Shown here: positions 17,966 through 26,283 of the stretch, one piece after another | Layout of the letters: the number at the start of each line of letters is the position of its first letter | Numbering within the stretch: position 1 is the first letter of the stretch | Source of the DNA: an uncultured Verrucomicrobiota bacterium | GTDB lineage: Bacteria; Verrucomicrobiota; Verrucomicrobiia; Limisphaerales; JADLHS01 | Assembly: GCA_903828255.1 (NCBI GenBank) | Contig: CAIKLQ010000983.1 | Span: forward strand, 1-40,500 | Direction of reading: 5' to 3' | DNA: 40,500 nt | Position numbers and translations under genes: made by a program | Notes under the pieces: generated by a model | What the model saw: only the letters and a program-made list of their open reading frames with translations | Database searches by the model: none | Told to the model about the DNA's origin: nothing

Positions 17966-18182
17966 TAAAATAAATTTGAACAAAACACCTCGCTGGAGTA
18001 TCTCATTGGTTGGAACGAAGAATTTCGCTGTTCGTTTAGGGTTGGCATAGAGGTTTTGCTCGCAGCGCGGTTCGAACAGCGACCTCCAAGTTGACCGCGC
18101 TGCCCTTCTGAGCGCTTCGGGTGAGGGCGTATAAACCTCGTCACCAAGGGGGGCCGGAGTCATCCGGCCCTCCGATTTTTTT
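17966..18182 (+). ncRNA. Candidate structured transcript in the pgl-accA gap
   Basis: The 436-base gap has no credible coding frame. From about 17980 it contains AACGAA...TTCGTT, then a perfect 9-base stem CAGCGCGGT/ACCGCGCTG (18063-18071 with 18094-18102), and ends in a strong terminator at 18151-18182. A TAAAAT box at 17966 could be a -10 element, although no good -35 is present. It may be a small RNA, the 3' leader of the zwf operon, or a dispersed repeat. It does not match RNase P, SRP, tmRNA or tRNA cores that I can recognise. Confidence 0.25.
18151..18182 (+). terminator. Rho-independent terminator
   Basis: GGGCCGGA and TCCGGCCC form a perfect 8-base stem with a GTCA loop (18151-18170), followed after five bases by seven T residues (18176-18182). 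It ends whatever plus-strand transcript enters this gap, 61 bases before accA. Confidence 0.75.
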
Positions 18183-18242
18183 GCCCGGGTCGGGCCGAAT
18201 TCAACGTTGCCTGCCCCGCCCTGCCCCGCCTAGACTGCCGCC

Positions 18243-19280
18243 ATGAAACATCAGCTCGATTTCGAAAAGCCGATCATCGAACTGCAACACAAGCTTGAGG
18301 ATCTCAGAAAACACCCTGAGAGCTTGGCCCTCAACTTCGAAGCGGAGATCAAGCTCATCGAAGTCAAGATCGAGGAAACCCGGCGGCAGATTTTCCTCAA
18401 CCTCACCGCTTGGCAGCGGGTCCAACTCGCTCGCCATCCGAAACGGCCTTACACGCTGGATTACATCCGGGAGACGTTCTCTGATTTTCACGAACTGCAC
18501 GGCGACCGGCTTTACGCCGAAGACCGCGCTATCGTCGCGGGCTTTGCCAAACTGGGCGATTACAGGGTGTTGGTGCTGGGCACGCAAAAGGGCCGGGACA
18601 CAAAGGAAAATATCCTGCGCAACTTCGGCTCCGCCCACCCCGAGGGCTACCGCAAAGCCATGCGGCTCATGCGGCTGGCGGACAAATTCGGCCTGCCGAT
18701 CATCACCCTCATTGACACGGCGGGCGCGTATCCCGGCATCGGGGCGGAGGAGCGGCACATCGCCGAGGCCATCGCGGTGAATCTACGCGAGATGACCTTG
18801 CTCAACGTGCCCATCATCGCCTGTGTCATCGGCGAAGGCGGTTCGGGCGGAGCGCTGGGCATCGGGGTGGCAGACCGCGTGTTGATTCTGGAAAACGCCT
18901 ACTACTCCGTCATCAGCCCAGAAGGCTGCGCGGCGATTCTCTGGAAGGACCGCTCCGCCGCCGCCAAAGCCGCCGCCGCGCTCAAAATCACCGCGAAGGA
19001 CCTGCTTCAGTTGAAACTCGTGGACGAAATCATCCCCGAACCGCTCGGTGGTGCGCACAATGACCCGGTCAGCGCCGCCCGGATGCTCAAGGAACATCTG
19101 CTGAAACATCTCACGCAACTGGTCGCGCTGTCTTGCGCCGAGCTACTGAAAAAGCGTTACGAAAAGTTCCGCGCCCACGGCCATTTCCTCGAGAAACCGC
19201 CCACGCCAGCGGAGAAGGAAGCCGCAAAAAAACCGGTTAGAAAGGCGTCAAGAGCGATCCCGATGGCTCCAGCCGCTTGA
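18243..19280 (+). CDS. accA: Acetyl-CoA carboxylase carboxyltransferase subunit alpha
   Basis: 345 residues, slightly longer than the usual ~320 because of a Lys/Pro/Ala-rich tail. The N-terminal helical region (LDFEKPIIELQHKLEDL) and the crotonase-like core (GRDTKENILRNFG, LIDTAGAYPGIGAEER, IGEGGSGGALGIGVADRVL, YYSVISPEGCAAILWKD) are all typical. With AccD it transfers CO2 from carboxybiotin to acetyl-CoA to give malonyl-CoA, the committed step of fatty-acid synthesis. AccD is not nearby. It probably has its own promoter after the terminator at 18182. The manA gene follows after 55 bases. Confidence 0.96.
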   Translation: MKHQLDFEKPIIELQHKLEDLRKHPESLALNFEAEIKLIEVKIEETRRQIFLNLTAWQRVQLARHPKRPYTLDYIRETFSDFHELHGDRLYAEDRAIVAGFAKLGDYRVLVLGTQKGRDTKENILRNFGSAHPEGYRKAMRLMRLADKFGLPIITLIDTAGAYPGIGAEERHIAEAIAVNLREMTLLNVPIIACVIGEGGSGGALGIGVADRVLILENAYYSVISPEGCAAILWKDRSAAAKAAAALKITAKDLLQLKLVDEIIPEPLGGAHNDPVSAARMLKEHLLKHLTQLVALSCAELLKKRYEKFRAHGHFLEKPPTPAEKEAAKKPVRKASRAIPMAPAA

Positions 19281-19335
19281 GCCAACTAACCACCGGAGCA
19301 AGTCCGCCTCGCCAATCGAAAATCTTAAATCCGCC

Positions 19336-20307
19336 GTGCTCTATCCCCTCACCTTCCACCCGATCTTCAAGGAGCGCATCTGGGGCGGGCGAAATCTGGC
19401 GCGGCTCTACGGTAAGCAATTGCCCCCCAACCGACCCATCGGCGAATCATGGGAAATCAGCGACCGACCCGGCGACGCCAGCGTCATTGCCAATGGCCCG
19501 CTCGCCGGCAAAAACCTCCGTTGGCTGATGGAAAACCAAGCCACCGAATTGCTGGGTGCTGCGCACGCCCTCAATGGCCGCTTCCCGCTGCTCATCAAGC
19601 TGCTCGATGCGCAGGAAAAACTTTCACTGCAAGTCCATCCGCCTGCCCACCGCGCCGCCCAATTGGGTGGCGAACCCAAGACCGAGCTTTGGCACATCGC
19701 CGATGCAGCGCCTGGTGCCGAATTGTACGTGGGCCTGAAACCCAGCGTCACGCGCGCCGAATTCGAGCGCCAACTCCACGATGGGTCAGTGGCCGACTGC
19801 TTTCATCGCATCCCCGTGCGGAGCGGCGACACCATGTTCCTCCCCAGCGGTCGCGTCCACGCCATTGGCGCGGGCCTGGTGATATTCGAGATTCAGCAGA
19901 ACTCCGACACGACGTATCGCGTCTTCGACTGGAATCGGGTCGGCTTGGATGGCCAACCGCGGGAACTGCATGTGGCGCAATCAGTGGCGAGTATTGACTT
20001 CAATGACTTCGAGCCGGGTTTGGTGCAAGGTGAAACCTCCGGCGACGCGAATCTTCAGCGCCGTGAACTTGTTCAGGACGAGCTGTTCACGGTCGAATCC
20101 TGGCAACTCGCCGAAGGATCTGCCGCTGAATTAAGACCTCGAACGATGCAAATTCTCGCCAGCTTGCACGGGCAGTTGCGAGTCGCGGCGATGGGTGGGC
20201 TGGTCGAACTTTCACCCGGCGGCTTCTGTCTTATCCCCGCCCGCCTCGATGCCGTCACGGTCCACGCCGCCAGCGCTGCGAGTTTGTTGTGGGTCCAAGC
20301 CGGTTGA
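19336..20307 (+). CDS. manA: Class I mannose-6-phosphate isomerase
   Basis: 323 residues from GTG 19336. It opens with the short-form signature LYPLTFHPIFKERIWGGRNL. The zinc ligands expected for the family are in place: Gln99 and His101 (LSLQVHPP), Glu117 (PKTELWHI) and His175 (SGRVHAIG). It interconverts mannose 6-phosphate and fructose 6-phosphate, feeding GDP-mannose and polysaccharide synthesis or mannose catabolism. The length fits the short bacterial type rather than the 390-residue E. coli form. It may be co-transcribed with accA. Confidence 0.93.
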   Translation: MLYPLTFHPIFKERIWGGRNLARLYGKQLPPNRPIGESWEISDRPGDASVIANGPLAGKNLRWLMENQATELLGAAHALNGRFPLLIKLLDAQEKLSLQVHPPAHRAAQLGGEPKTELWHIADAAPGAELYVGLKPSVTRAEFERQLHDGSVADCFHRIPVRSGDTMFLPSGRVHAIGAGLVIFEIQQNSDTTYRVFDWNRVGLDGQPRELHVAQSVASIDFNDFEPGLVQGETSGDANLQRRELVQDELFTVESWQLAEGSAAELRPRTMQILASLHGQLRVAAMGGLVELSPGGFCLIPARLDAVTVHAASAASLLWVQAG

Positions 20308-20504
20308 ACCTTGCGTCGCGGCGGGTGTTTCGCGGCGGAAGGTGTGGGTGGCCGGGCAACTGGTTTGTGAACTGCACCCGCCGCGCTCTGGAATCCCACG
20401 AGGCGAGCCGCCCGACTAATCCGCCGCGCCGGACGCGTCGGACCGATCTGACGATCTCCATTGTTTCTCCAGCCGGAATTGCGTAAAAGTTCCGCCGTCA
20501 CACC

Positions 20505-21827
20505 ATGACTGCCACCCATAAATTGATCGCCCTGTTCGTCCTGCTCGGCGCGCTGCCAGGGTTCGCCGACTGGCCGGAGTATCGCGGGCCGTGGGCCAAT
20601 GGCCACGCCAACGCGCCCACCGACTCCAAACCCATCGGCCTGCCGATCCACTGGAGCGAGCGCGAAAACGTGAAATGGAAAACTGCCATCCCACATCTCG
20701 GCTGGTCCACGCCGGTCGTCCTGGGGAAACAGATTTGGTTGACCACGGCGACCGAGGATGGCCACGACTTCTTCGCGATCTGCGTGGATTCGGCTTCGGG
20801 TAAAATTGTCTGGAGCGAGAAAGTGTTTCACAGCGATGCCCCTGAACCGCTGGGAAACAAGGTGAATTGCTACGCTTCCCCGTCGCCGGTGATCGAACCG
20901 GGGCGGGTGTACGTCCACTTCGGCAGCTACGGGACCGCCTGCCTGGACCCCAAGACTTTCAAAGTGCTCTGGACTCGCACCGACTTGCCGTGCCGCCATT
21001 TTCGTGGACCCGCTTCTTCGCCCATCTTGTTCAAAAACCTTTTGATCCTGACGCTGGACGGGATTGACCGGCAATACCTCGTCGCGCTCGACAAAAAAAC
21101 CGGCCGCACGGTCTGGAAAACCGATCGCACCGCTGACTGGAATGATCTCAATGCCGACGGCCGGGCCATCGGCGATGGCGATTTCCGCAAAGGCTTTGGC
21201 ACGCCGTTCATCATCTCGGCGGACGGCGGCACGCAGATGCTCAGCGTGGGCGCGAAGGCCGCTTACAGCTACGACCCGGCCACGGGGCGCGAGTTATGGA
21301 AGATCAAGACCGCCGCGCACTCGCCGGCGGCGCGGCCCTTGTTCAGTCGGGGGTTGGCGTTGATCGCCGCGGGCCGTGGCAAATCGGAATGGCTGGCCCT
21401 GCGCGTGAATGGCCGCGGCGATCTCACCGAGGCGCAGGTGGCGTGGCGAACCACCCGCAACGTGCCCCAGGCGCCATCGCCGGTGCTCGTGGACGATCTG
21501 CTCTTCAGCCTGACGGACAGCGGCGTGATGTGCTGTCTCGAAGCCGCAACCGGCAATGAAGTCTGGCAGGAACGCGTCGGCGGCGAATATTACGCTTCGG
21601 TACTTTACGGCGACGGCAACCTTTACTGCTTCAGTCAGGAAGGAAAAATCACCGTGCTCAAAGCGGGCCGCGCGTTTGAAGTCCGCGCCACGAACACGCT
21701 CGACGATGGCTTCATAGCCTCACCGGCGGTCGCGGGCAAGGCGCTGATCCTCCGCACGAAGAAGAATCTTTACCGCATCGAAACCGCCCCACCGCCGGGC
21801 AAAGGCGTGGCGGGCGAAGCGAACTGA
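20505..21827 (+). CDS. Secreted PQQ-binding-like beta-propeller repeat protein
   Basis: 440 residues with a short signal peptide (LIALFVLLGALPGFA). The mature start DWPEYRGPWANGH is typical of the 'outer membrane biogenesis BamB/PQQ-like' propellers abundant in Planctomycetota and Verrucomicrobiota. Blades carry the tryptophan-docking pattern A-x-D-x-x-TG-x-x-W: VDSASGKIVWSE, LDKKTGRTVWKT, YDPATGRELWKI, LEAATGNEVWQE. The Ca/PQQ ligands of alcohol dehydrogenases are not evident, so enzymatic activity is doubtful. These proteins may act as periplasmic scaffolds. It is preceded by a 197-base gap and followed by a palindromic repeat. Confidence 0.9.
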   Translation: MTATHKLIALFVLLGALPGFADWPEYRGPWANGHANAPTDSKPIGLPIHWSERENVKWKTAIPHLGWSTPVVLGKQIWLTTATEDGHDFFAICVDSASGKIVWSEKVFHSDAPEPLGNKVNCYASPSPVIEPGRVYVHFGSYGTACLDPKTFKVLWTRTDLPCRHFRGPASSPILFKNLLILTLDGIDRQYLVALDKKTGRTVWKTDRTADWNDLNADGRAIGDGDFRKGFGTPFIISADGGTQMLSVGAKAAYSYDPATGRELWKIKTAAHSPAARPLFSRGLALIAAGRGKSEWLALRVNGRGDLTEAQVAWRTTRNVPQAPSPVLVDDLLFSLTDSGVMCCLEAATGNEVWQERVGGEYYASVLYGDGNLYCFSQEGKITVLKAGRAFEVRATNTLDDGFIASPAVAGKALILRTKKNLYRIETAPPPGKGVAGEAN

Positions 21828-21833
21828 TATTGG

Positions 21834-21939
21834 AGTGCGCCCGTCCTCGAGTGCAGAGGCGTGGGGCGGGCGATTCGCGTTGGAATTTTCTGAAACCTCC
21901 GGGCGTGCGGACGTAACCGCCCCTGCGGACGGGCGCACT
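21834..21939. repeat. Long imperfect palindrome (REP/MITE-like)
   Basis: The outer arms AGTGCGCCCGTCC (21834-21846) and GGACGGGCGCACT (21927-21939) are a perfect 13-base inverted repeat. The inner blocks GCAGAGGCG and CGCCCCTGC continue the symmetry. It starts 7 bases after the stop of the propeller gene and could also act in 3'-end formation, but no T-run follows. Confidence 0.75.
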
Positions 21940-22051
21940 TCGTCAGTGTGGTAACGCCGGAGTGTGGCCGTTCTCAGCCAGAGCAAGGTGGAGCGGAGGC
22001 AAGGGGCCGTGGAGAAGGGAGTTCCGCCCGGCCCGGAAAACCCGCGTAAAG

Positions 22052-22255
22052 GGCAATAATCTTGGCACCCCGGGTGGCCATGGCGCGCTGGTCTTCGGCG
22101 GCTCCAGCTATCCGGCTTGGGGTGGCCCGCTTTTCCTGAACCTCTTGAATGCCGCTGCTGGGCCGATGGCTTTTGGCCACTATGTGAACGGTGGCGGTTA
22201 CGAGGGGATGCGCATCACCAGCGCCGGCAACGTTGGCATCGGCACCATCGGTACT
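22052..22255 (+). pseudogene. Remnant of a tail-fibre/endosialidase-chaperone-type repeat protein
   Basis: The frame reads NNLGTPGGHGALVFGGSS ... FGHYVNGGGYEGMRITSAG, then NVGIGTIGT. 'MRITSAGNVGIGTT' is the hallmark of the repeated stalk upstream of S74 intramolecular-chaperone domains in tail fibres and large adhesins. Only about 68 codons remain, with no start, no signal peptide and no chaperone domain. By chance or design the frame stays open into the decarboxylase gene downstream. I treat it as a dead fragment that lies upstream of, and is not part of, that gene. Confidence 0.55.
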
Positions 22256-22318
22256 GTTGATTTTTCTTGTGCCGGCGATGCAAACACCCTAAGCCGCGTC
22301 TGCATTTTACTTTTTGCC

Positions 22319-23452
22319 ATGACGAAAAAACAGCTCCAGTCCCTCGCCAAGAAACACGGCACGCCGCTCGTGATCGTGGATCACGATGAAATTCGGCGGA
22401 ACTACGCCGTGTTTCGTAAACATCTGCCGCGCGTGCAGTGTTACTTCGCCGTAAAGGCCAACGCCGAGCCGGCGATCGTGCGGACGCTTTACCGGGCGGG
22501 CGCGAGCTTCGACGTGGCGTCGCTGCCGGAGTTCATGCTGGTGTACGAGAACATCAAAAAGCTGCCGGCGAAGGCGCAGCAGGATTTCATCTGGGACAAG
22601 ATCATTTACGCGAACCCGACGAAGCCGAAGGAGACGCTGTTGGCGCTCGACAAATACAAACCGCTCGTCACCTACGACAACGTGACGGAGCTGGAGAAGA
22701 TTCAGAAATACGCGCCGCACGCCGGCGTGGTACTGCGGCTCGCGGTAGCTAACACGGGTTCCCAGTGCGAACTCTCGAACAAGTTCGGCTGCGAACCCGG
22801 CGAAGCGGTGGATTTGGTTCTGGCGGCGCTCAAACGCGGCTTGGTCGTCGAGGGCCTGAGCTTCCACGTCGGCAGCCAATGCACGAACTTTGAGAACTTC
22901 GTTCAGGCTTTCAACACCGCCGCCGCGGTGATGAAGGAATCCCGCGAGCGCGGGCATGAGATCAAGATTCTCGACATCGGCGGCGGTTTCCCGGCGCCGT
23001 ATAACAAGCATGTGCGGCCGTTTCCGGAACTGGCGCGCGTCATCAACGCCGAGATCGCCCGGCTGTTTCCGCCGGACATCCAGATTCTCGCCGAGCCGGG
23101 CCGGTTTCTGGTGGCGACGGCGGCGACGAGCGTGGCGCGGGTCATCGGCAAGGCGGTGCGCAACGGCAAGCGGTGTTACTACATTGACGACAGCGTTTAT
23201 CATACGTTTAGTGGGATTATCTTCGATCATTGCCAGTATCCGCTGCGGGCGTTCAAGGGCGGGACGAAGGAAGTTTGCGCGGTGTTCGGCCAGACGTGCG
23301 ACGGGCTGGATTGCATTTCGCAATCCGATCTGCTGCCGGACCTGGAGATTGACGACCTGGTTTACGCGGAAAACATCGGCGCCTACGGCAGCGCCTCGGC
23401 GACTTACTTCAACGGCTTCCCGCCGGCGAAAATTGTCCATGTGAATGAGTAA
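22319..23452 (+). CDS. Ornithine/lysine-type PLP-dependent decarboxylase (alanine-racemase fold)
   Basis: 377 residues from ATG 22319 (MTKKQLQSLAKKHGTPL). The frame is open for a further 119 codons upstream, but those are the fibre-like remnant. PLP binds at Lys46 in YFAVKAN. The phosphate-binding GGGFP loop and EPGR motif are present. The ornithine decarboxylase signature GQTCDGLD carries the catalytic Cys at 327, and the end AENIGAYGSASATYFNGF is typical. It resembles the eukaryote-like ornithine decarboxylases rather than diaminopimelate decarboxylase, so the likely product is putrescine (or cadaverine). It is cytoplasmic and a homodimer with shared active sites in the family. No other polyamine gene is nearby. 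Substrate preference cannot be read by eye. Confidence 0.9.
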   Translation: MTKKQLQSLAKKHGTPLVIVDHDEIRRNYAVFRKHLPRVQCYFAVKANAEPAIVRTLYRAGASFDVASLPEFMLVYENIKKLPAKAQQDFIWDKIIYANPTKPKETLLALDKYKPLVTYDNVTELEKIQKYAPHAGVVLRLAVANTGSQCELSNKFGCEPGEAVDLVLAALKRGLVVEGLSFHVGSQCTNFENFVQAFNTAAAVMKESRERGHEIKILDIGGGFPAPYNKHVRPFPELARVINAEIARLFPPDIQILAEPGRFLVATAATSVARVIGKAVRNGKRCYYIDDSVYHTFSGIIFDHCQYPLRAFKGGTKEVCAVFGQTCDGLDCISQSDLLPDLEIDDLVYAENIGAYGSASATYFNGFPPAKIVHVNE

Positions 23453-23888
23453 GTGCGGGGAATACATTCTTCAGTTCGCCCGACTGCGACTCAACCGACT
23501 GCGACTCAGGTTGGAGCGCCACACTGAGCCGATTGCGCCACCCCAAAATGCCAGAGATCTGGCGCACTCCAGGACGCTGCGTGCGTTTTGTGGATCACCC
23601 GGCAACGCCTTGCGTCATGGAATGCGGCGGCCCGCCGCCGCTTTTACTCCGTGCCGGGTGAGCCTCCCAATGCTTCCGTTCGCGCTCTATCATCCAAACC
23701 CAATACTTCTTCACCCGCTAAGGGGAGCGCCACCGGCACAACAACGATCGAGACGAAGGCTTATTGGCTCGGGCTTTTCCCGCTACCGCGGAAATGGGAA
23801 TTTAAGCCATTCCGGACGGCGAACTAATCTCTACCAAACAAGTGGAGTTAGTCCGTTTCGAGACCTGACTTTTGCGCGACAATCTTAT
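23453..23888 (+). other. Intergenic region with short repeats, no gene
   Basis: 436 bases between the decarboxylase and the cysI promoter. No frame looks coding. It contains a 15-base unit CCGACTGCGACTCAA repeated in tandem (23480-23494 and 23495-23509, last base differing) and the hairpin listed separately. The interval 23645-23830 shows nothing I can identify. Confidence 0.5.
23624..23641. repeat. GC hairpin of REP type
   Basis: GCGGCGG and CCGCCGC form a perfect 7-base stem with a CCCG loop, followed by TTTTA. The context (GTCATGGAATGCGGCGG) looks like a dispersed verrucomicrobial palindrome. It could also terminate the decarboxylase transcript, though it lies 170 bases past the stop. Confidence 0.5.
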
Positions 23889-23917
23889 TTGACAGGTATT
23901 TGATGGCAGGGCAGAAT
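23889..23917 (+). promoter_or_regulatory. Probable sigma-70-type promoter of cysI
   Basis: A perfect TTGACA (23889-23894), a 17-base spacer and CAGAAT (23912-23917, four of six -10 matches). Transcription would start about 15 bases before the cysI ATG at 23941, in a markedly A/T-rich stretch. Confidence 0.5.
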
Positions 23918-23940
23918 CTCTATCCATTTTTTAATTTATC

Positions 23941-25635
23941 ATGATTTTCACAGACGCCGCACCGGCCCTATCGAAGAACGAACTGCTGAAAGCTGCGAGT
24001 CCTACGCTCGCAGGCAGCATCGCCGCCACGATTGCGGACTCGACCACCGATCATTTCACGGACGACGACAATCAGCTCCTCAAGTTTCACGGCTCGTATC
24101 AGCAGGACGATCGCGATCTGCGCAAGGCCGGCAAGAAATACATCATGATGGTTCGGGGGCGCATTCCGGGCGGCATTATGACGTCCAGGCAATGGGGCGT
24201 GTTCGACGACCTCGCGACGCAATACGGCAACCAAACGCTCCGCATCACCACCCGGCAGAGCATCCAGTTCCACGGGGTGGTGAAGTCCAACTTGCAGCCC
24301 GTCGTGAAGGCGATCAACGATTCGCTGCTCTCCACCCTCGCGGCGTGCGGTGACGTGAACCGGAACGTGATGGCCCCGCCGACGCCGGCTTACACGAAGG
24401 CGCGCGATGCGGTTTATGCCGACGCGCACAAGCTAGCGCTGGCTCTGGCACCCCAGACCAAGGCTTACCATTCGATCTGGATTGATGGCGTGCAACTCGA
24501 CAATGCCGCGCCGGAGAATCAGGACTTCGTGGACCCGCTTTATGGCAAAACGTATCTGCCGCGGAAATTCAAGATCGGCTTCGCTATCCCGCCGGTGAAC
24601 GACATGGACGTGTTCACGAACTGCCTCGGGTTCATTGCCATCGTGGAGAACGATCAACTCGTCGGCTACAACCTTGCGGTCGGCGGCGGTATGGGGCGGA
24701 GTCACGGGAACGAACAGACGTTTCCGCGCCTCGCAGATGTCATCGGTTTCTTCACGCCAGACAAACTCGTGGACGTGGCGAAAGCTGTGCTCACGGTTCA
24801 TCGCGACTTCGGTGATCGCGCGGATCGCAAGCACGCCCGGCTCAAGTACGTCGTGCAGGAACGCGGCGGGGACTGGACGCGGGCGGAAATCGAGAAGCGT
24901 GCGGGCCTCACGCTCGCGCCGGCGAAGCCCTACAAGTTCACCACCACGCAAGACTTGATCGGCTGGCACAAAGCCGTGGATGGAACGTGGTTTCTCGGGC
25001 TTTTCGTCAGCATGGGCCGCGTGAAGGCCGCGCAAAGGGCCGCGCTGCGGCAGGTCGCGGAGAAGTTCCCGCAAATCGAATTTCGCCTGACCGCCAACCA
25101 AAACGTCATCCTCGCCAACGCCAGCGAGGCGGAAAAAGCCGCGATCACCGCGCTGCTGAATGCCGCCGCGGTGAAGACGGAAAACCAAACGACGATTTTG
25201 CACGCGGCCTCGATGGCTTGCCCGTCGTTGCCCACATGCGGCCTCGGGTTGGCCGAATCGGAGCGCTATCTGCCGGGGCTGATTGATCGCCTCGAAAAGA
25301 TTTGCGCCGATCTCGGTCTGGGCAACGAGGAAATCGTCATGCGCTCGACCGGTTGTCCGAACGGATGCGCCCGCCCCTACATGGCGGAGATTGCTTTTAT
25401 CGGCAAAGCCCCGGGACGTTACCAAGTCTGGCTGGGCGGAGACGCTTCCGGCACGCGGCTCAATCGCTTGTGGAAAGACGTCGTCAAAGACCCGGACATG
25501 GAGAGCGAACTTCGCCCCGTGCTGGCGCGCTTCGCGACGGAACGAAACGCAGGCGAACGCTTCGGTGATTGGTGCGACCGCGTGTTTCTGAATGCGCCGC
25601 CCGCCGCTGCGGACCAAGAGATAAAAAAAGGCTGA
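23941..25635 (+). CDS. cysI: Assimilatory sulfite reductase hemoprotein subunit
   Basis: 564 residues, close to E. coli CysI (570). Two ferredoxin-like/sirohaem half-domains are visible (RGRIPGGIMTSRQWGVFDDLA; LRITTRQSIQFHGVVK). The four cysteines that hold the 4Fe-4S cluster and bridge to sirohaem are Cys427 and Cys433 (ACPSLPTC) and Cys472 and Cys476 (GCPNGC). The enzyme reduces sulfite to sulfide with six electrons in the cytoplasm. Its flavoprotein partner cysJ is not in the window, so the donor may be encoded elsewhere or be a ferredoxin. It belongs functionally with cysH, cysD and cysN to the right but is separated from them by several other genes. The last codons overlap the terminator of the convergent peroxiredoxin gene. 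Confidence 0.95.
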   Translation: MIFTDAAPALSKNELLKAASPTLAGSIAATIADSTTDHFTDDDNQLLKFHGSYQQDDRDLRKAGKKYIMMVRGRIPGGIMTSRQWGVFDDLATQYGNQTLRITTRQSIQFHGVVKSNLQPVVKAINDSLLSTLAACGDVNRNVMAPPTPAYTKARDAVYADAHKLALALAPQTKAYHSIWIDGVQLDNAAPENQDFVDPLYGKTYLPRKFKIGFAIPPVNDMDVFTNCLGFIAIVENDQLVGYNLAVGGGMGRSHGNEQTFPRLADVIGFFTPDKLVDVAKAVLTVHRDFGDRADRKHARLKYVVQERGGDWTRAEIEKRAGLTLAPAKPYKFTTTQDLIGWHKAVDGTWFLGLFVSMGRVKAAQRAALRQVAEKFPQIEFRLTANQNVILANASEAEKAAITALLNAAAVKTENQTTILHAASMACPSLPTCGLGLAESERYLPGLIDRLEKICADLGLGNEEIVMRSTGCPNGCARPYMAEIAFIGKAPGRYQVWLGGDASGTRLNRLWKDVVKDPDMESELRPVLARFATERNAGERFGDWCDRVFLNAPPAAADQEIKKG

Positions 25636-25651
25636 CCCGCAAAGGCCAGCC
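25622..25651 (-). terminator. Rho-independent terminator of the peroxiredoxin gene
   Basis: Minus-strand reading gives GGCTG(G)CC...GGG(T)CAGCC with a small loop, then seven T residues (25629-25623). It overlaps the last codons and stop of the convergent cysI gene, so the same bases code protein on one strand and end transcription on the other. Confidence 0.7.
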
Positions 25652-25671
25652 GCGATTGTGCTATGGAATCA

Positions 25672-26283
25672 TTACGTCGAAAGCGCCGCGGCGACGTTCC
25701 CCACGAGATCTTTGCCGGGGACGAGCGTTTTGCCACCGGGCTTCCAGCGCGCCGGGCAGGCCTCGCTCGGGTTCGCCACCAGATAGACGTTCGCTTCCAC
25801 CTTGCGGACCAACTCCTCGGCGTTGCGGCCGACGTTGTAGAAGTTCACCTCCGACGAAACGAGTTTGCCTTCGGGATTGATGATGAACGTCCCGCGCAAT
25901 GCCAGGCCGGTCGCGTCGTCATACACGCCGAACAAGCGGCTGACGGTGCCGGTCGGATCGGCGGCCATGGGATATTTCACGGTCTTCAACAAGCCTTCGC
26001 TATTGCGCCAGGCCATGTGCGCGAACTTGGTATCGGTGGAAACCGAGATCACGGTGACGCCCAACTTGGTGAGCGCGGCGTGCTGGTCAGCGAGGTCCGC
26101 CAGTTCCGTCGGGCAAACAAACGTGAAGTCCGCCGGGTAGAAAACGAGGGCGGTCCACTTGCCGAGTTTCAGGTTCTCCGCGAGCGAGAACTTTCCAAAG
26201 TCTCCGAGCGCGGGATCGTAGGTTTCCATTTCAAAGCCGGGCACCGTGGTGCCGACCAGGAGCGGTTTCAATTCAGTTTGCAT
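25672..26283 (-). CDS. ahpC: AhpC/Prx1-type 2-Cys peroxiredoxin
   Basis: 203 residues from ATG 26283 (MQTELKPLLVGTTVPGF); codons upstream in frame are not family-like. The peroxidatic Cys57 is in FYPADFTFVCPTEL and the resolving Cys176 in SEACPARWKPG, so this is a typical two-cysteine enzyme that forms disulfide-linked dimers. It reduces hydrogen peroxide, organic peroxides and peroxynitrite. The reductase ahpF is not adjacent, so reduction may use thioredoxin. It converges with cysI and is probably monocistronic. The symbol ahpC follows family usage; substrate preference is not proven. Confidence 0.93.
   Translation of the reverse strand: MQTELKPLLVGTTVPGFEMETYDPALGDFGKFSLAENLKLGKWTALVFYPADFTFVCPTELADLADQHAALTKLGVTVISVSTDTKFAHMAWRNSEGLLKTVKYPMAADPTGTVSRLFGVYDDATGLALRGTFIINPEGKLVSSEVNFYNVGRNAEELVRKVEANVYLVANPSEACPARWKPGGKTLVPGKDLVGNVAAALST

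Noticed and set aside
18060-18110. tRNA gene on the minus strand (TTCGAAC loop)
   Set aside because: The flanking bases do not form a proper T-stem, and no acceptor, D or anticodon arm can be drawn. The stem found is a 9-base hairpin of another shape.
21962-22318. Extended start of the ornithine decarboxylase at 21962
   Set aside because: The extra 119 residues include a fibre-stalk remnant and a non-family leader. ATG 22319 gives the normal family N-terminus.
23588-23827. 79-codon plus-strand open frame before cysI
   Set aside because: It overlaps a palindromic hairpin, has no ribosome binding site and no family-like sequence.
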